Positions 42,871-51,188 of a DNA stretch of 64,000 bases are shown here, one piece after another (the stretch's first letter is position 1; each line of letters starts with the position of its first letter). The translations under genes were made by a program, and so were the position numbers. Source of the DNA: Flavobacterium sp. GSB-24 (GTDB lineage: Bacteria; Bacteroidota; Bacteroidia; Flavobacteriales; Flavobacteriaceae); assembly GCF_027924665.1 (NCBI RefSeq), contig NZ_AP027043.1:248001-312000 (forward strand). Direction: 5' to 3'. Under the pieces are notes generated by a model. It was not told the DNA's origin. It worked only from the letters and a program-made list of their open reading frames with translations, and did not search any database.

Positions 42871-45066
42871 TTAATTCGCTACTTCACTAATAAATTTAAT
42901 ACGCATTAAACGCAATTCATCAATGTCATAATCGCCATCAAATTCTTTTAGCGCGTCTTCGATTTTATCCGATTCTGATTCCATGAAATAATCGTGAATT
43001 TCTTCCTGCTGATCATCATCAAGCATATCATCAATCCAATATTTGATATTCAGTTTTGTTCCCGAATAAACAATCTGCTCCATTTCTTTAATTAAAGCAT
43101 CCATCGACAAACCTTTTGCAGAAGCGATATCGCTTAGCGGTAATTTTCGATCGATATTTTGAATGATATATAATTTATTGGCAGAATTTACTCCTGTAGA
43201 TTTTACAACTAAATCGTCTGGACGAATAATATCGTTGTCATCAACATAGCGGCTGATTAAAGCAACAAACTCGCTTCCGTATTTTTTTGCTTTTCCTTCT
43301 CCAACACCATGAATATTGTATAATTCAGTTAATGAAATTGGATATTTTAAAGCCATGTCTTCAAGTGAAGGATCTTGAAAAACAACAAAAGGAGGAACAC
43401 CTAATTTTTTAGCTACTTTTTTACGAAGTTCGCGCAGCATTCCCATTAAAACTTCATCGGCTGTACCAGTTGATTTTGATGACGCAACAATTGCTTCGTC
43501 ATCAGCTTCACTGTATTCGTGGTCTTCCGACATCATAAACGAAACTGGACTTTGGATAAAATCCAAACCTTCCTGCGTAATTTTAATTACACCGTAAGTT
43601 TCAATATCTTTAGACAAATAACCTGAAACCAGAACTTGTCTTAATAATGCCATCCAATATTTTTCGTCGTGGTCTGAACCAGAACCAAAATACGGCTGTG
43701 TATCTGTTTTGTGCGCTTTAATAACGGCGTTGATGCGTCCTATTAAAGTAAACACAATTTCTTTTGATTTGTAAATATGTTTGGTGTCGCGAACAATCTC
43801 CAGCAATTTAACCACTTGTTCCTTGGCTTCAATTTTGTTTTTAGGATTACGAACGTTATCATCCATATCTGCGCCTTCTCCTGTTTCGCTGTCGAATTCT
43901 TCACCAAAATAATGGAGCAGGAATTTTCTACGTGACATTGAGGTTTCGGCGTAAGCCACAACTTCCTGTAAAAGTGCAAAACCAATTTCTTGTTCGGCAA
44001 CTGGTTTTCCAGACATAAATTTCTCTAACTTTTCTACATCTTTATAGGAGTAGTAAGCCAAACAATGTCCTTCTCCGCCATCACGTCCTGCACGACCTGT
44101 TTCTTGATAATAGCTTTCTAATGATTTTGGAATATCGTGGTGAATTACAAAACGAACGTCTGGTTTGTCGATTCCCATTCCGAAAGCAATCGTTGCAACT
44201 ACCACGTCTACGTCTTCCATCAAAAACATATCTTGATGTTTGGCGCGGGTTTTTGCATCTAAACCTGCATGATAAGGAACAGCACTAATTCCGTTCACTT
44301 GTAAAACTTCGGCAATAGATTCTACTTTTTTACGGCTTAAGCAGTAAATAATTCCAGATTTGCCTTTATGTTGTTTGATAAATCGAATAATATCCGACTC
44401 AATGTTTTTAGTTTTTGTTCGAACTTCATAATATAAGTTCGGTCTATTGAATGATGCTTTAAAAGTATTAGCATCAGACATGTCCAAATTTTTAAGAATA
44501 TCTTCTTGAACTTTTGGAGTTGCAGTAGCAGTAAGTCCAATAATTGGCACTTTACCTAATTGCTTAATAATATGTCGCAGATTTCTATATTCTGGCCTAA
44601 AATCATGTCCCCATTCTGATATACAATGCGCTTCATCAATGGCAACAAAAGAAATTGGCACGCTTTGTAAAAAAGACACATATTCTTCTTTTGTTAAAGA
44701 TTCTGGGGCTACATATAAAAGTTTGGTTAATCCCGAAGTAATATCTTTTTTAACCTGAGCTATTTCTGTTTTGGTAAGAGAGGAATTTAATACGTGCGCT
44801 ATTCCATTTTCTGACGAAAGACTTCGAATAGCATCGACCTGATTTTTCATCAAAGCAATCAGTGGAGAAACAACGATTGCTGTTCCTTCCTGAATTAAAG
44901 CGGGTAATTGATAACAAAGAGACTTTCCACCGCCTGTCGGCATAATTACGAAAGTATTATTCTTACCTAAAATACTCGTAATGACTTGCTCCTGCAAGCC
45001 TTTAAATTGGCTAAAGCCGAAATACTTCTTTAATTCTTTATGTATTTCAATTTCGTTTGAATTCAT
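42871..45066 (-). CDS. recQ: RecQ family DNA helicase lacking zinc-site cysteines
   Basis: A 731-residue superfamily 2 helicase that unwinds DNA 3' to 5' in repair and recombination. Walker A is PTGGGKS (43-49), DEAH is at 144-147, and the RecQ aromatic loop lies in CISEWGHDFRPEY. The second RecA domain has the ETGRAGRDG arginine finger. An RQC-like region and a C-terminal HRDC domain (YNIHGVGEGKAKKYG) follow. Where other RecQ proteins have the zinc-binding CRR, C-G-x-CD-x-C series, this protein reads MSRR (residues 377-380) and then an acidic DSETGEGADMDDN with no Cys. It starts just upstream of divergent kdsD. Confidence 0.93.
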   Translation of the reverse strand: MNSNEIEIHKELKKYFGFSQFKGLQEQVITSILGKNNTFVIMPTGGGKSLCYQLPALIQEGTAIVVSPLIALMKNQVDAIRSLSSENGIAHVLNSSLTKTEIAQVKKDITSGLTKLLYVAPESLTKEEYVSFLQSVPISFVAIDEAHCISEWGHDFRPEYRNLRHIIKQLGKVPIIGLTATATPKVQEDILKNLDMSDANTFKASFNRPNLYYEVRTKTKNIESDIIRFIKQHKGKSGIIYCLSRKKVESIAEVLQVNGISAVPYHAGLDAKTRAKHQDMFLMEDVDVVVATIAFGMGIDKPDVRFVIHHDIPKSLESYYQETGRAGRDGGEGHCLAYYSYKDVEKLEKFMSGKPVAEQEIGFALLQEVVAYAETSMSRRKFLLHYFGEEFDSETGEGADMDDNVRNPKNKIEAKEQVVKLLEIVRDTKHIYKSKEIVFTLIGRINAVIKAHKTDTQPYFGSGSDHDEKYWMALLRQVLVSGYLSKDIETYGVIKITQEGLDFIQSPVSFMMSEDHEYSEADDEAIVASSKSTGTADEVLMGMLRELRKKVAKKLGVPPFVVFQDPSLEDMALKYPISLTELYNIHGVGEGKAKKYGSEFVALISRYVDDNDIIRPDDLVVKSTGVNSANKLYIIQNIDRKLPLSDIASAKGLSMDALIKEMEQIVYSGTKLNIKYWIDDMLDDDQQEEIHDYFMESESDKIEDALKEFDGDYDIDELRLMRIKFISEVAN

Positions 45067-45090
45067 TCTCTATATTAACTGTATTTTGTA

Positions 45091-45098
45091 TAAATTTG
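45091..45098 (+). promoter_or_regulatory. Predicted -7 promoter element of the kdsD-tatC operon
   Basis: TAAATTTG followed by C on the plus strand, an exact TAnnTTTG match. It lies downstream of the first in-frame ATG (45057) of the kdsD frame, which supports the later start. Confidence 0.5.
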
Positions 45099-45152
45099 CA
45101 ACACATAAAGATACAACTTTCTTTTATACATACAAATTTTAAATATTCTGAT

Positions 45153-46118
45153 TTGATCACAAAAGAAAATATATTGGCGATAGCCAAAAAAACAATACTC
45201 TCTGAAAGTGAAGCAATTACAAAACTAATTGATTTTCTAGACGAAAATTTCTACGAAGCAGTACAGCGCATCTACGAAACTAAAGGTCGTCTAATCGTTA
45301 CAGGAATCGGAAAAAGCGCGATCATTGCTCAAAAAATGGTTGCAACTTTTAACTCTACAGGAACTCCTTCTATGTTTTTGCACGCTGCCGAAGCGATTCA
45401 CGGTGATCTAGGAATGATACAAAATGAAGATGTTATTATTTGCATTTCTAAAAGCGGTAACAGTCCAGAAATCAAAGTCTTGGTTCCATTATTAAAAAGA
45501 TTTGGAAATACCTTGATTGCGATTACAGGAAATATAACTTCATTCTTAGCAAAAGGTTCCGATTATATTTTAAATACTACAGTTAACACAGAAGCCTGCC
45601 CTATTAATTTAGCTCCAACAAACAGTACTACAGCACAACTCGTAATGGGCGATGCCTTAGCGGTTTGTTTAATGGAAATGCGAGATTTTAAACCTGAGGA
45701 TTTTGCAGTTTATCACCCAGGCGGTGCTTTAGGGAAAAAACTTTTGCTTCGTGTAAAAGACATGATAGAACATTCGTTAAAACCAGCAGTTACACCAGAT
45801 ACTTCGATCAAAAAAGCTATTTTCGAAATTTCAGAAAAGAGATTAGGTGTAACGGCAGTAATTGAAGACAATAAAATTATTGGAATTATTACTGATGGAG
45901 ACATCCGACGAATGCTAAATGACGTAGATACTATTGCGGACTTAACTGCAAGGGATATTATGTCTAAAAACCCTAAAGTAGTTTCTTCAGAGACTATGGC
46001 AGTTGATGCATTAAATATTTTAGAAGATTTCTCTATAACACAACTGATTGTTGCTGATAATGGAGAATACAAAGGAGTTTTACATTTACATGACATTTTA
46101 AAAGAAGGAATCGTATAA
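45153..46118 (+). CDS. kdsD: Arabinose-5-phosphate isomerase (KpsF/GutQ/KdsD family)
   Basis: A 321-residue enzyme that converts ribulose-5-phosphate to arabinose-5-phosphate, the first step to Kdo for LPS. The SIS domain includes RLIVTGIGKSA, STGTPSMFLHAAEAIHGD and CISKSGNSPEI, with PTNSTTAQLVMGD. Two CBS domains fill the C-terminus (from about residue 200). The frame is open back to an ATG at 45057, but that lies before a good promoter element and overlaps recQ. I therefore take the TTG at 45153, which gives the usual family length. Its stop overlaps the tatC start by 1 base, so they are coupled. Confidence 0.9.
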   Translation: MITKENILAIAKKTILSESEAITKLIDFLDENFYEAVQRIYETKGRLIVTGIGKSAIIAQKMVATFNSTGTPSMFLHAAEAIHGDLGMIQNEDVIICISKSGNSPEIKVLVPLLKRFGNTLIAITGNITSFLAKGSDYILNTTVNTEACPINLAPTNSTTAQLVMGDALAVCLMEMRDFKPEDFAVYHPGGALGKKLLLRVKDMIEHSLKPAVTPDTSIKKAIFEISEKRLGVTAVIEDNKIIGIITDGDIRRMLNDVDTIADLTARDIMSKNPKVVSSETMAVDALNILEDFSITQLIVADNGEYKGVLHLHDILKEGIV

Positions 46119-46936
46119 TGGCAAAGAAAAATCTTGGCGAGATGTCATTTTTGGATCATCTTGAAGAACTTAGATGGTTATTAGTTAGAAGTACAATTGC
46201 AATATGCATTATGGCATTTGTTACTTATTTTATAAGTGATTATTTATTTGATCAAATTATTTTAGGTCCAATTCGACCTACATTTTTTACTTACGTATGG
46301 TTCTGCGATTTATCGCATCAATTGAATTTCGCAGAAAGTATTTGTATTACAGAGCTGAATTTTATTATTCAGAATACCGAAATGGAAGGTCAGGTCAATA
46401 TTTTTGTATGGATGTGTCTTTTGGCAGGTTTTATCTTGAGTTTTCCTTACATATTGTGGGAAATTTGGAAATTTATCAGCCCTGCCCTGTATGAGAAAGA
46501 AAGAAAAAATGCAAAAGTATTCATCTTTGTTTCTTCTTTACTTTTCTTTTTAGGAGTATTGTTTGGATACTTTGTCGTAATTCCTATGTCGGTAAATTTC
46601 GTTGCCACTTTCTCTGTAAGTGATGTTGTAAAAAACCAATTTACACTTGAATCTTATATGGGAATGGTAAAAACAAGTATTCTTGGAAGTGCCATATTTT
46701 TTGAATTACCAATCGCCATTTATTTCTTAACTAAATTAGGCTTGGTAACTCCTGAATTTTTAAGAAAGTACTGGAAATACGCCGTAATACTTATTTTAAT
46801 TATTGCTGCTATTGTTACACCGCCAGACGTTGTAAGCCAAACAATTGTGGCAATTCCAATGTTAATTATTTACGAGGTTAGTATCCTAATTTCGAAGGTT
46901 GTATATAGAAATAAATTAAAAGAAAACAATGTCTGA
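46118..46936 (+). CDS. tatC: Sec-independent protein translocase TatC
   Basis: A 272-residue integral membrane protein with six hydrophobic segments. The N-terminal motif EMSFLDHLEELRWLL is the TatC signature that contacts the twin-arginine signal, and ISPALYEKERK matches the conserved cytoplasmic loop. TatC recognises Tat substrates and forms the receptor of the folded-protein translocase. TatA/B genes are not in the window. It overlaps kdsD (1 base) and the next gene (8 bases), as in many Flavobacteriia. Confidence 0.95.
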   Translation: MAKKNLGEMSFLDHLEELRWLLVRSTIAICIMAFVTYFISDYLFDQIILGPIRPTFFTYVWFCDLSHQLNFAESICITELNFIIQNTEMEGQVNIFVWMCLLAGFILSFPYILWEIWKFISPALYEKERKNAKVFIFVSSLLFFLGVLFGYFVVIPMSVNFVATFSVSDVVKNQFTLESYMGMVKTSILGSAIFFELPIAIYFLTKLGLVTPEFLRKYWKYAVILILIIAAIVTPPDVVSQTIVAIPMLIIYEVSILISKVVYRNKLKENNV

Positions 46937-47279
46937 TATCATTCAAGAATTTAACGACTATCGTTCTAAAATGAACGAAAAACTGCTTGCTGACAATAAC
47001 AAAATTGTAAAGCGAATTTTTAATCTTGATACCAATGCTTATGCGCCAGGAGCTCTAGATGTAAAAACAAAAGAACTTTTAGGTTTAGTTGCATCTGCCG
47101 TTTTAAGATGTGATGACTGTGTAAAATATCACTTAGAAACAAGTTATAAAGAAGGTGTTTCTAAAGAAGAAATGATGGAAGCGATGGGAATTGCAACTCT
47201 TGTGGGAGGAACTATCGTTATTCCTCACTTAAGAAGAGCTTACGAATTTTGGGAAGCTTTAGAAGAAGCAGGGAAATAA
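46929..47279 (+). CDS. Carboxymuconolactone decarboxylase family protein (AhpD-like)
   Basis: A 116-residue all-helical CMD-fold protein. The redox pair Cys61 and Cys64 in LRCDDCVKYHLE, with His68 following, is the AhpD-like active site, and the repeat helix EEMMEAMGIATLVGGTIVIPHLRR completes the fold. It probably acts as a peroxidase or disulfide reductase; a decarboxylase role is unlikely given the family name is historical. It overlaps tatC by 8 bp and so belongs to the kdsD-tatC operon. Confidence 0.88.
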   Translation: MSDIIQEFNDYRSKMNEKLLADNNKIVKRIFNLDTNAYAPGALDVKTKELLGLVASAVLRCDDCVKYHLETSYKEGVSKEEMMEAMGIATLVGGTIVIPHLRRAYEFWEALEEAGK

Positions 47280-47301
47280 TTAGAAAATGTGCCAATTTGA
47301 T

Positions 47302-47498
47302 AATTAGATAATTTCTCCTGAAATACGTTAATTATTTAATTTTGAAGCACAAATTCTAAATTTGAAAAACGCAATAATTTGTTAATTGATTTATCAAATC
47401 GATTATTTTAAATTTATTTTGTCTTTCAAATCAAATTATAAAATTGAATTTGAGATCGTTTTTTCATTATCTCATTATCTAATTCAAATTATCTAATT
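47302..47498. repeat. AATTAGATAATT inverted repeat region
   Basis: AATTAGATAATTT (47302-47314) and AAATTATCTAATT (47486-47498) form a perfect 13-bp inverted repeat separated by 171 bases. Further ATTATCT and CAATTTGATAAT copies lie between. It fills the 226-base gap before lptB and shows no coding potential. Confidence 0.6.
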
Positions 47499-47505
47499 AA
47501 AAAAA

Positions 47506-48246
47506 ATGAAGCTAAGAGCCGATAATTTAATCAAAACCTATAAAGGAAGAAGTGTTGTAAAAGGAATTTCTGTTGAAGTAAATCAAGGGGAAATTGTGGG
47601 GCTTTTGGGTCCAAATGGTGCGGGAAAAACAACGTCTTTTTACATGATTGTTGGATTAGTAAAACCAAATCAGGGAAACATTTACCTTGATGATTTGAAT
47701 ATTACCGATTATCCGATGTACAAACGTGCGCAGCAAGGAATTGGTTATTTGGCACAAGAAGCTTCTGTTTTTAGAAAATTAAGTATTGAAGATAACATCT
47801 TGAGTGTTTTACAATTGACAAAACTTTCTAAAGAAGAGCAGATTGCTAAAATGGAAAGTTTAATTGAAGAATTTAGTTTAGAACACATTCGTACCAACCG
47901 AGGAGATTTACTTTCTGGAGGTGAACGTCGTCGTACTGAAATCGCACGCGCATTGGCGACCGATCCAAAATTTATTTTATTGGATGAACCTTTTGCAGGT
48001 GTTGACCCAGTTGCGGTTGAAGATATTCAGAGAATTGTAGCACAGTTAAAAAACAAAAATATCGGAATCTTAATTACCGATCACAACGTTCAGGAAACTT
48101 TAGCTATTACGGATAAAACATATTTAATGTTCGAAGGAGGAATTCTAAAAGCAGGAGTTCCAGAAGAATTGGTAGAAGACGAAATGGTTCGCCGGGTTTA
48201 TCTAGGACAAAACTTTGAGCTTCGTAAGAAAAAATTAGAGTTTTAA
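47506..48246 (+). CDS. lptB: LPS export ABC transporter ATP-binding protein
   Basis: A 246-residue ABC ATPase. Walker A is GPNGAGKTTSF, the Q-loop is in YLAQEASVFRKLS, the signature is LSGGERRRTEIAR, Walker B is FILLDEPFAGVDP and the switch His is in ITDHNVQE. The EASVFRKLS stretch and the FAGVDP box are typical of LptB, the motor that extracts LPS from the inner membrane with LptFG. It lies in the kdsD-tatC neighbourhood, as in other Flavobacteriia, and agrees with Kdo-based LPS being made. Confidence 0.95.
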   Translation: MKLRADNLIKTYKGRSVVKGISVEVNQGEIVGLLGPNGAGKTTSFYMIVGLVKPNQGNIYLDDLNITDYPMYKRAQQGIGYLAQEASVFRKLSIEDNILSVLQLTKLSKEEQIAKMESLIEEFSLEHIRTNRGDLLSGGERRRTEIARALATDPKFILLDEPFAGVDPVAVEDIQRIVAQLKNKNIGILITDHNVQETLAITDKTYLMFEGGILKAGVPEELVEDEMVRRVYLGQNFELRKKKLEF

Positions 48247-48264
48247 GAACATTATATGTGAAAG

Positions 48265-48308
48265 GTGAAAGGTAAAAAGTGAAATGTAAATTACTTTTTA
48301 CCTTTCAC
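48265..48308. terminator. Convergent hairpin between lptB and the GH25 gene
   Basis: GTGAAAGGTAAAAAGT (48265-48280) pairs with ACTTTTTACCTTTCAC (48293-48308) around 12 bases. It lies between convergent genes. It is AT-rich with no clean T-run, so it could be a repeat rather than a classical terminator. Confidence 0.5.
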
Positions 48309-48318
48309 TTTTCATCTT

Positions 48319-49173
48319 TTACTCGACAGTAATAAACTGCAATTGCTCTAAATCGCCGTTGTAAATATTAACATCCACTCTGTGTTTTATTCCCGGTAAA
48401 GACGCTTTTTCTGTAAACTGCCAAAAAAGCCAGTCATCTTCAATCTTTTCTCTGTAGAAATTATAATTGGCAATCCAGAAAAGATATTCACTGAATTCTT
48501 CTTTTAGAAAATCAGAATAATAGCGTTCTCCAGAATAAATTATTGGGCGAACCTGATAGTGTTTTTCAACCTTAGTCAGCCAGCGTTTTAATCCCACTTT
48601 TAAACTGTCCAAAGACTGATTTTTAGGTAATTTTTCAATATCCAAAACTGGCGGAAGATCTCCTTTTTGAAGCTTAACAGTTTTTATAAAAAGATCGGCC
48701 TGCTCGATAGAATTTTCGTTTGGGCGGTAATAATGATAGGCACCGCGCATAATTTTGTTTTCTTTTGCGCCTTCCCAATTCTTTTTGAATTGTCTGTCTA
48801 CACGATCATTTCCTGCTGTTGCACGAATAAAAACAAATTGAACTGGATATTTTTCGTCTAAAATTTCAACTTCTTCCCAATCTACTTTTCCTTGAAATTC
48901 AGAAACATCAATTCCAATAACTTTTCCTTTATGATTTTCAAGAACCCGAATATTTCGCACATCAGAAAGATGTTTGTCAACCGCGTCTTCATCTAAAACT
49001 TTTTCAGATTTAAACCCTAAATAATAGGCCAATCCGTTACGATAATGATAAATGATTCCAATGAATAAAAGCGCGGAGAAAATTAATAAAAGTCCTCTAA
49101 AAAGCCTGCTTAAAAATGATCTTCCAGCTGGTTTCCTTGAATATGTTTTACGATAAGTCGTTTTTCTGGCCAT
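48319..49173 (-). CDS. Glycoside hydrolase family 25 (lysozyme-type) membrane-anchored protein
   Basis: A 284-residue protein with a basic N-terminus, one transmembrane segment (about residues 25-43) and a periplasmic GH25 domain. The family motifs are IGIDVSEFQGKVDW (Asp89), a RATAGND strand, GAYHYYRPNE and PPVLDIEK with Asp178 and Glu180 as the catalytic acids. GH25 enzymes cleave the MurNAc-GlcNAc bond of peptidoglycan, here as a self-remodelling enzyme rather than a secreted bacteriolysin. It is just downstream of pssA on the minus strand (10-bp gap). Confidence 0.9.
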   Translation of the reverse strand: MARKTTYRKTYSRKPAGRSFLSRLFRGLLLIFSALLFIGIIYHYRNGLAYYLGFKSEKVLDEDAVDKHLSDVRNIRVLENHKGKVIGIDVSEFQGKVDWEEVEILDEKYPVQFVFIRATAGNDRVDRQFKKNWEGAKENKIMRGAYHYYRPNENSIEQADLFIKTVKLQKGDLPPVLDIEKLPKNQSLDSLKVGLKRWLTKVEKHYQVRPIIYSGERYYSDFLKEEFSEYLFWIANYNFYREKIEDDWLFWQFTEKASLPGIKHRVDVNIYNGDLEQLQFITVE

Positions 49174-49183
49174 GAAAATTGAA

Positions 49184-49894
49184 CTACTTCTTCAAAAACA
49201 GATTGTTAATAATTGACAATACAACGTAGAAAACAATAATCAACGGAATTGCAATGTAATGCAGCAAAACAACTAATAACACTGAAATTGTCAAAAACAC
49301 AATTTGAAGTGCGTTTTCTTTTAAGCTGAATTTTTTAATTTTTAAAGAGAACAACGGAATCTCAGCATTTAAAATATAAGCACTGCATAATGTTATAAGC
49401 AATAAAACCCATTGATTAGTTAAAATTTCTAATATCATCAGAGAATCTGAAAATGATATTACCAAAGGAAGACTTAAAATAAACAATGCATTTGCCGGCG
49501 TTGGCAGTCCAATAAAGGAATCCGTCTGGCGTGTATCGATATTAAAATTTGCCAGACGATAGCAAGATCCCAAAGTCACGATAAATCCTAAAAAAGGAAT
49601 CGCTGGGCTTGTTCCTAATTCATGTCCACTATTAGCAAACATGCTGTACATTACATATCCTGGAGTTACACCGCTTGTAACCATATCTGCCAAAGAATCC
49701 AACTGTAATCCAAGCGGGCTCGAAACTTTGAATAATCTAGCAAAAAAACCATCAAAGAAATCAAAAAAGATTCCTAAACAAACCATGTAAAAAGCCATTA
49801 AATAATCTCCTTGAGAGACAAAAACAATTGCGACACAACCGCAGAAAAGATTAATTAATGTGATTAGATTTGGAATGTGCTTTTTGATATTCAT
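49184..49894 (-). CDS. pssA: CDP-diacylglycerol--serine O-phosphatidyltransferase
   Basis: A 236-residue CDP-alcohol phosphatidyltransferase that makes phosphatidylserine, precursor of phosphatidylethanolamine, at the inner membrane. The catalytic motif D-G-x2-A-R-x8-G-x3-D-x3-D is present: FDGFFARLFKVSSPLGLQLD followed by SLAD. About eight hydrophobic segments follow in the usual arrangement. It shares a minus-strand unit with the GH25 gene and is divergent from the PorV2-like gene. Confidence 0.93.
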   Translation of the reverse strand: MNIKKHIPNLITLINLFCGCVAIVFVSQGDYLMAFYMVCLGIFFDFFDGFFARLFKVSSPLGLQLDSLADMVTSGVTPGYVMYSMFANSGHELGTSPAIPFLGFIVTLGSCYRLANFNIDTRQTDSFIGLPTPANALFILSLPLVISFSDSLMILEILTNQWVLLLITLCSAYILNAEIPLFSLKIKKFSLKENALQIVFLTISVLLVVLLHYIAIPLIIVFYVVLSIINNLFLKK

Positions 49895-50035
49895 AGTTTG
49901 AAATTTTGATAATGGCAGAGAACAAATTTAGCATAATAACTGGATGCAAAACGAGTTTTTCTCATAGTTTTTTATTTCTCAGCTCGACTTTTAGAATATT
50001 TAAGAGAACGAACTTAATAGATGAGTAAAATATTA

Positions 50036-50043
50036 TATTTTTG
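50036..50043 (+). promoter_or_regulatory. Predicted -7 promoter element of the PorV2-like gene
   Basis: TATTTTTG on the plus strand, an exact TAnnTTTG match 41 bases before the TTG start; no -33 TTG was found. Confidence 0.4.
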
Positions 50044-50084
50044 ATAAAAATTAAAACAGGCCTAAGTCTGCAAAAAAAGAACTT

Positions 50085-51152
50085 TTGAAAAAACTTTTAG
50101 CATTTATATTCTTTTGGAGTTTTACTTCACCATATGCTCAAACTATTCGAAAATATTCGAATGAGTTTATGAATATTGGAGTAGACGCAGCAGCTCTTGG
50201 AATGTCAAGCACGGTAACGGCTTCTACAAATGATGTTAATGCAGTTTACTGGAATCCAGCAGGTTTAACTCATCTTGAAGATCATCAAGTTGCATTGATG
50301 CATGCGAGTTATTTTGCCAATATTGCGCAATATGATTATATCGGTTATGCAAGTCCCATTGATGAACGAAGTGCTTGGGGAATTTCGATGATTCGTTTTG
50401 GAGTTGATGATATTATGGATACCACACAATTAATCGACAATCAAGGAAATATCGATTATAACAGAATCAGCTTATTTTCTACTGCAGATTACGGCTTTAC
50501 TTTTTCTTATGCGAGAAAACTTCCTGTGGAGGGATTTCAATATGGGGTTAACGCAAAAGTTATTCGAAGAATAATTGGGAAATTTGCCAATTCGTGGGGA
50601 TTTGGATTTGATATTGGACTTCAATTTGAAAGAAATGACTGGAAATTTGGTTTAATGCTTCGCGACATTACCACAACTTATAATGTTTGGAATATTGACG
50701 AAGAAGAATATGCAAAAATCGCAAATGCTATTCCAGGAGAAAACAACACATTACCAGAAAGCACAGAGATTACGTTGCCAAAAGCACAATTAGGAGTTTC
50801 AAAAAGATTTGATTTTCATAATGAATGCAGTTTGGTTACTTCTGCAAATTTAAATATGAGATTTGAACAAACGAATGATATCATTTCATCAAAAGTTGTA
50901 AGTATAGATCCCGCAATTGGATTTGAATTTGGCTACACCGATTTGGTCTTCGTAAGAGCCGGCGCTGGAAATTTTCAAAATGTAACGCAGTTGGACAATA
51001 CTGAAAAAGTAAATTTTCAACCTAATATTGGTCTTGGTTTTAGATACAAAGGCATTCAGATAGATTATGCCTTAACAGATTTAGGAAACCAAAGTACCGC
51101 ATTGTATTCTAATATTTTTTCGTTGAAAGTAGATTTAGGAATCTTTAGATAG
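50085..51152 (+). CDS. PorV/PorQ-family outer-membrane protein (PorV2-like)
   Basis: A 355-residue outer-membrane beta-barrel protein. It starts at a TTG (50085), because no ATG precedes the signal peptide FIFFWSFTSPYAQT. The start of the mature chain, MNIGVDAAALGMSSTVTASTNDVNAVYWNPAGL, is the FadL/PorV-type opening (read in parts). The C-terminus ends in a strand FSLKVDLGIFR. PorV-type proteins act in type IX secretion by shuttling cargo at the outer membrane; this one looks like the PorV2 variant, whose exact role is not settled. It is 36 bp upstream of the DUF4105-type gene. Confidence 0.82.
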   Translation: MKKLLAFIFFWSFTSPYAQTIRKYSNEFMNIGVDAAALGMSSTVTASTNDVNAVYWNPAGLTHLEDHQVALMHASYFANIAQYDYIGYASPIDERSAWGISMIRFGVDDIMDTTQLIDNQGNIDYNRISLFSTADYGFTFSYARKLPVEGFQYGVNAKVIRRIIGKFANSWGFGFDIGLQFERNDWKFGLMLRDITTTYNVWNIDEEEYAKIANAIPGENNTLPESTEITLPKAQLGVSKRFDFHNECSLVTSANLNMRFEQTNDIISSKVVSIDPAIGFEFGYTDLVFVRAGAGNFQNVTQLDNTEKVNFQPNIGLGFRYKGIQIDYALTDLGNQSTALYSNIFSLKVDLGIFR

Positions 51153-51188
51153 TTATAAAACCATAAAATCTTTTAAAAAAATTAAATC

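Noticed and set aside
45057..45152. ATG at 45057 as kdsD start
   Set aside because: It overlaps the recQ start and lies upstream of a perfect -7 promoter element; the extra 32 residues do not match the family.
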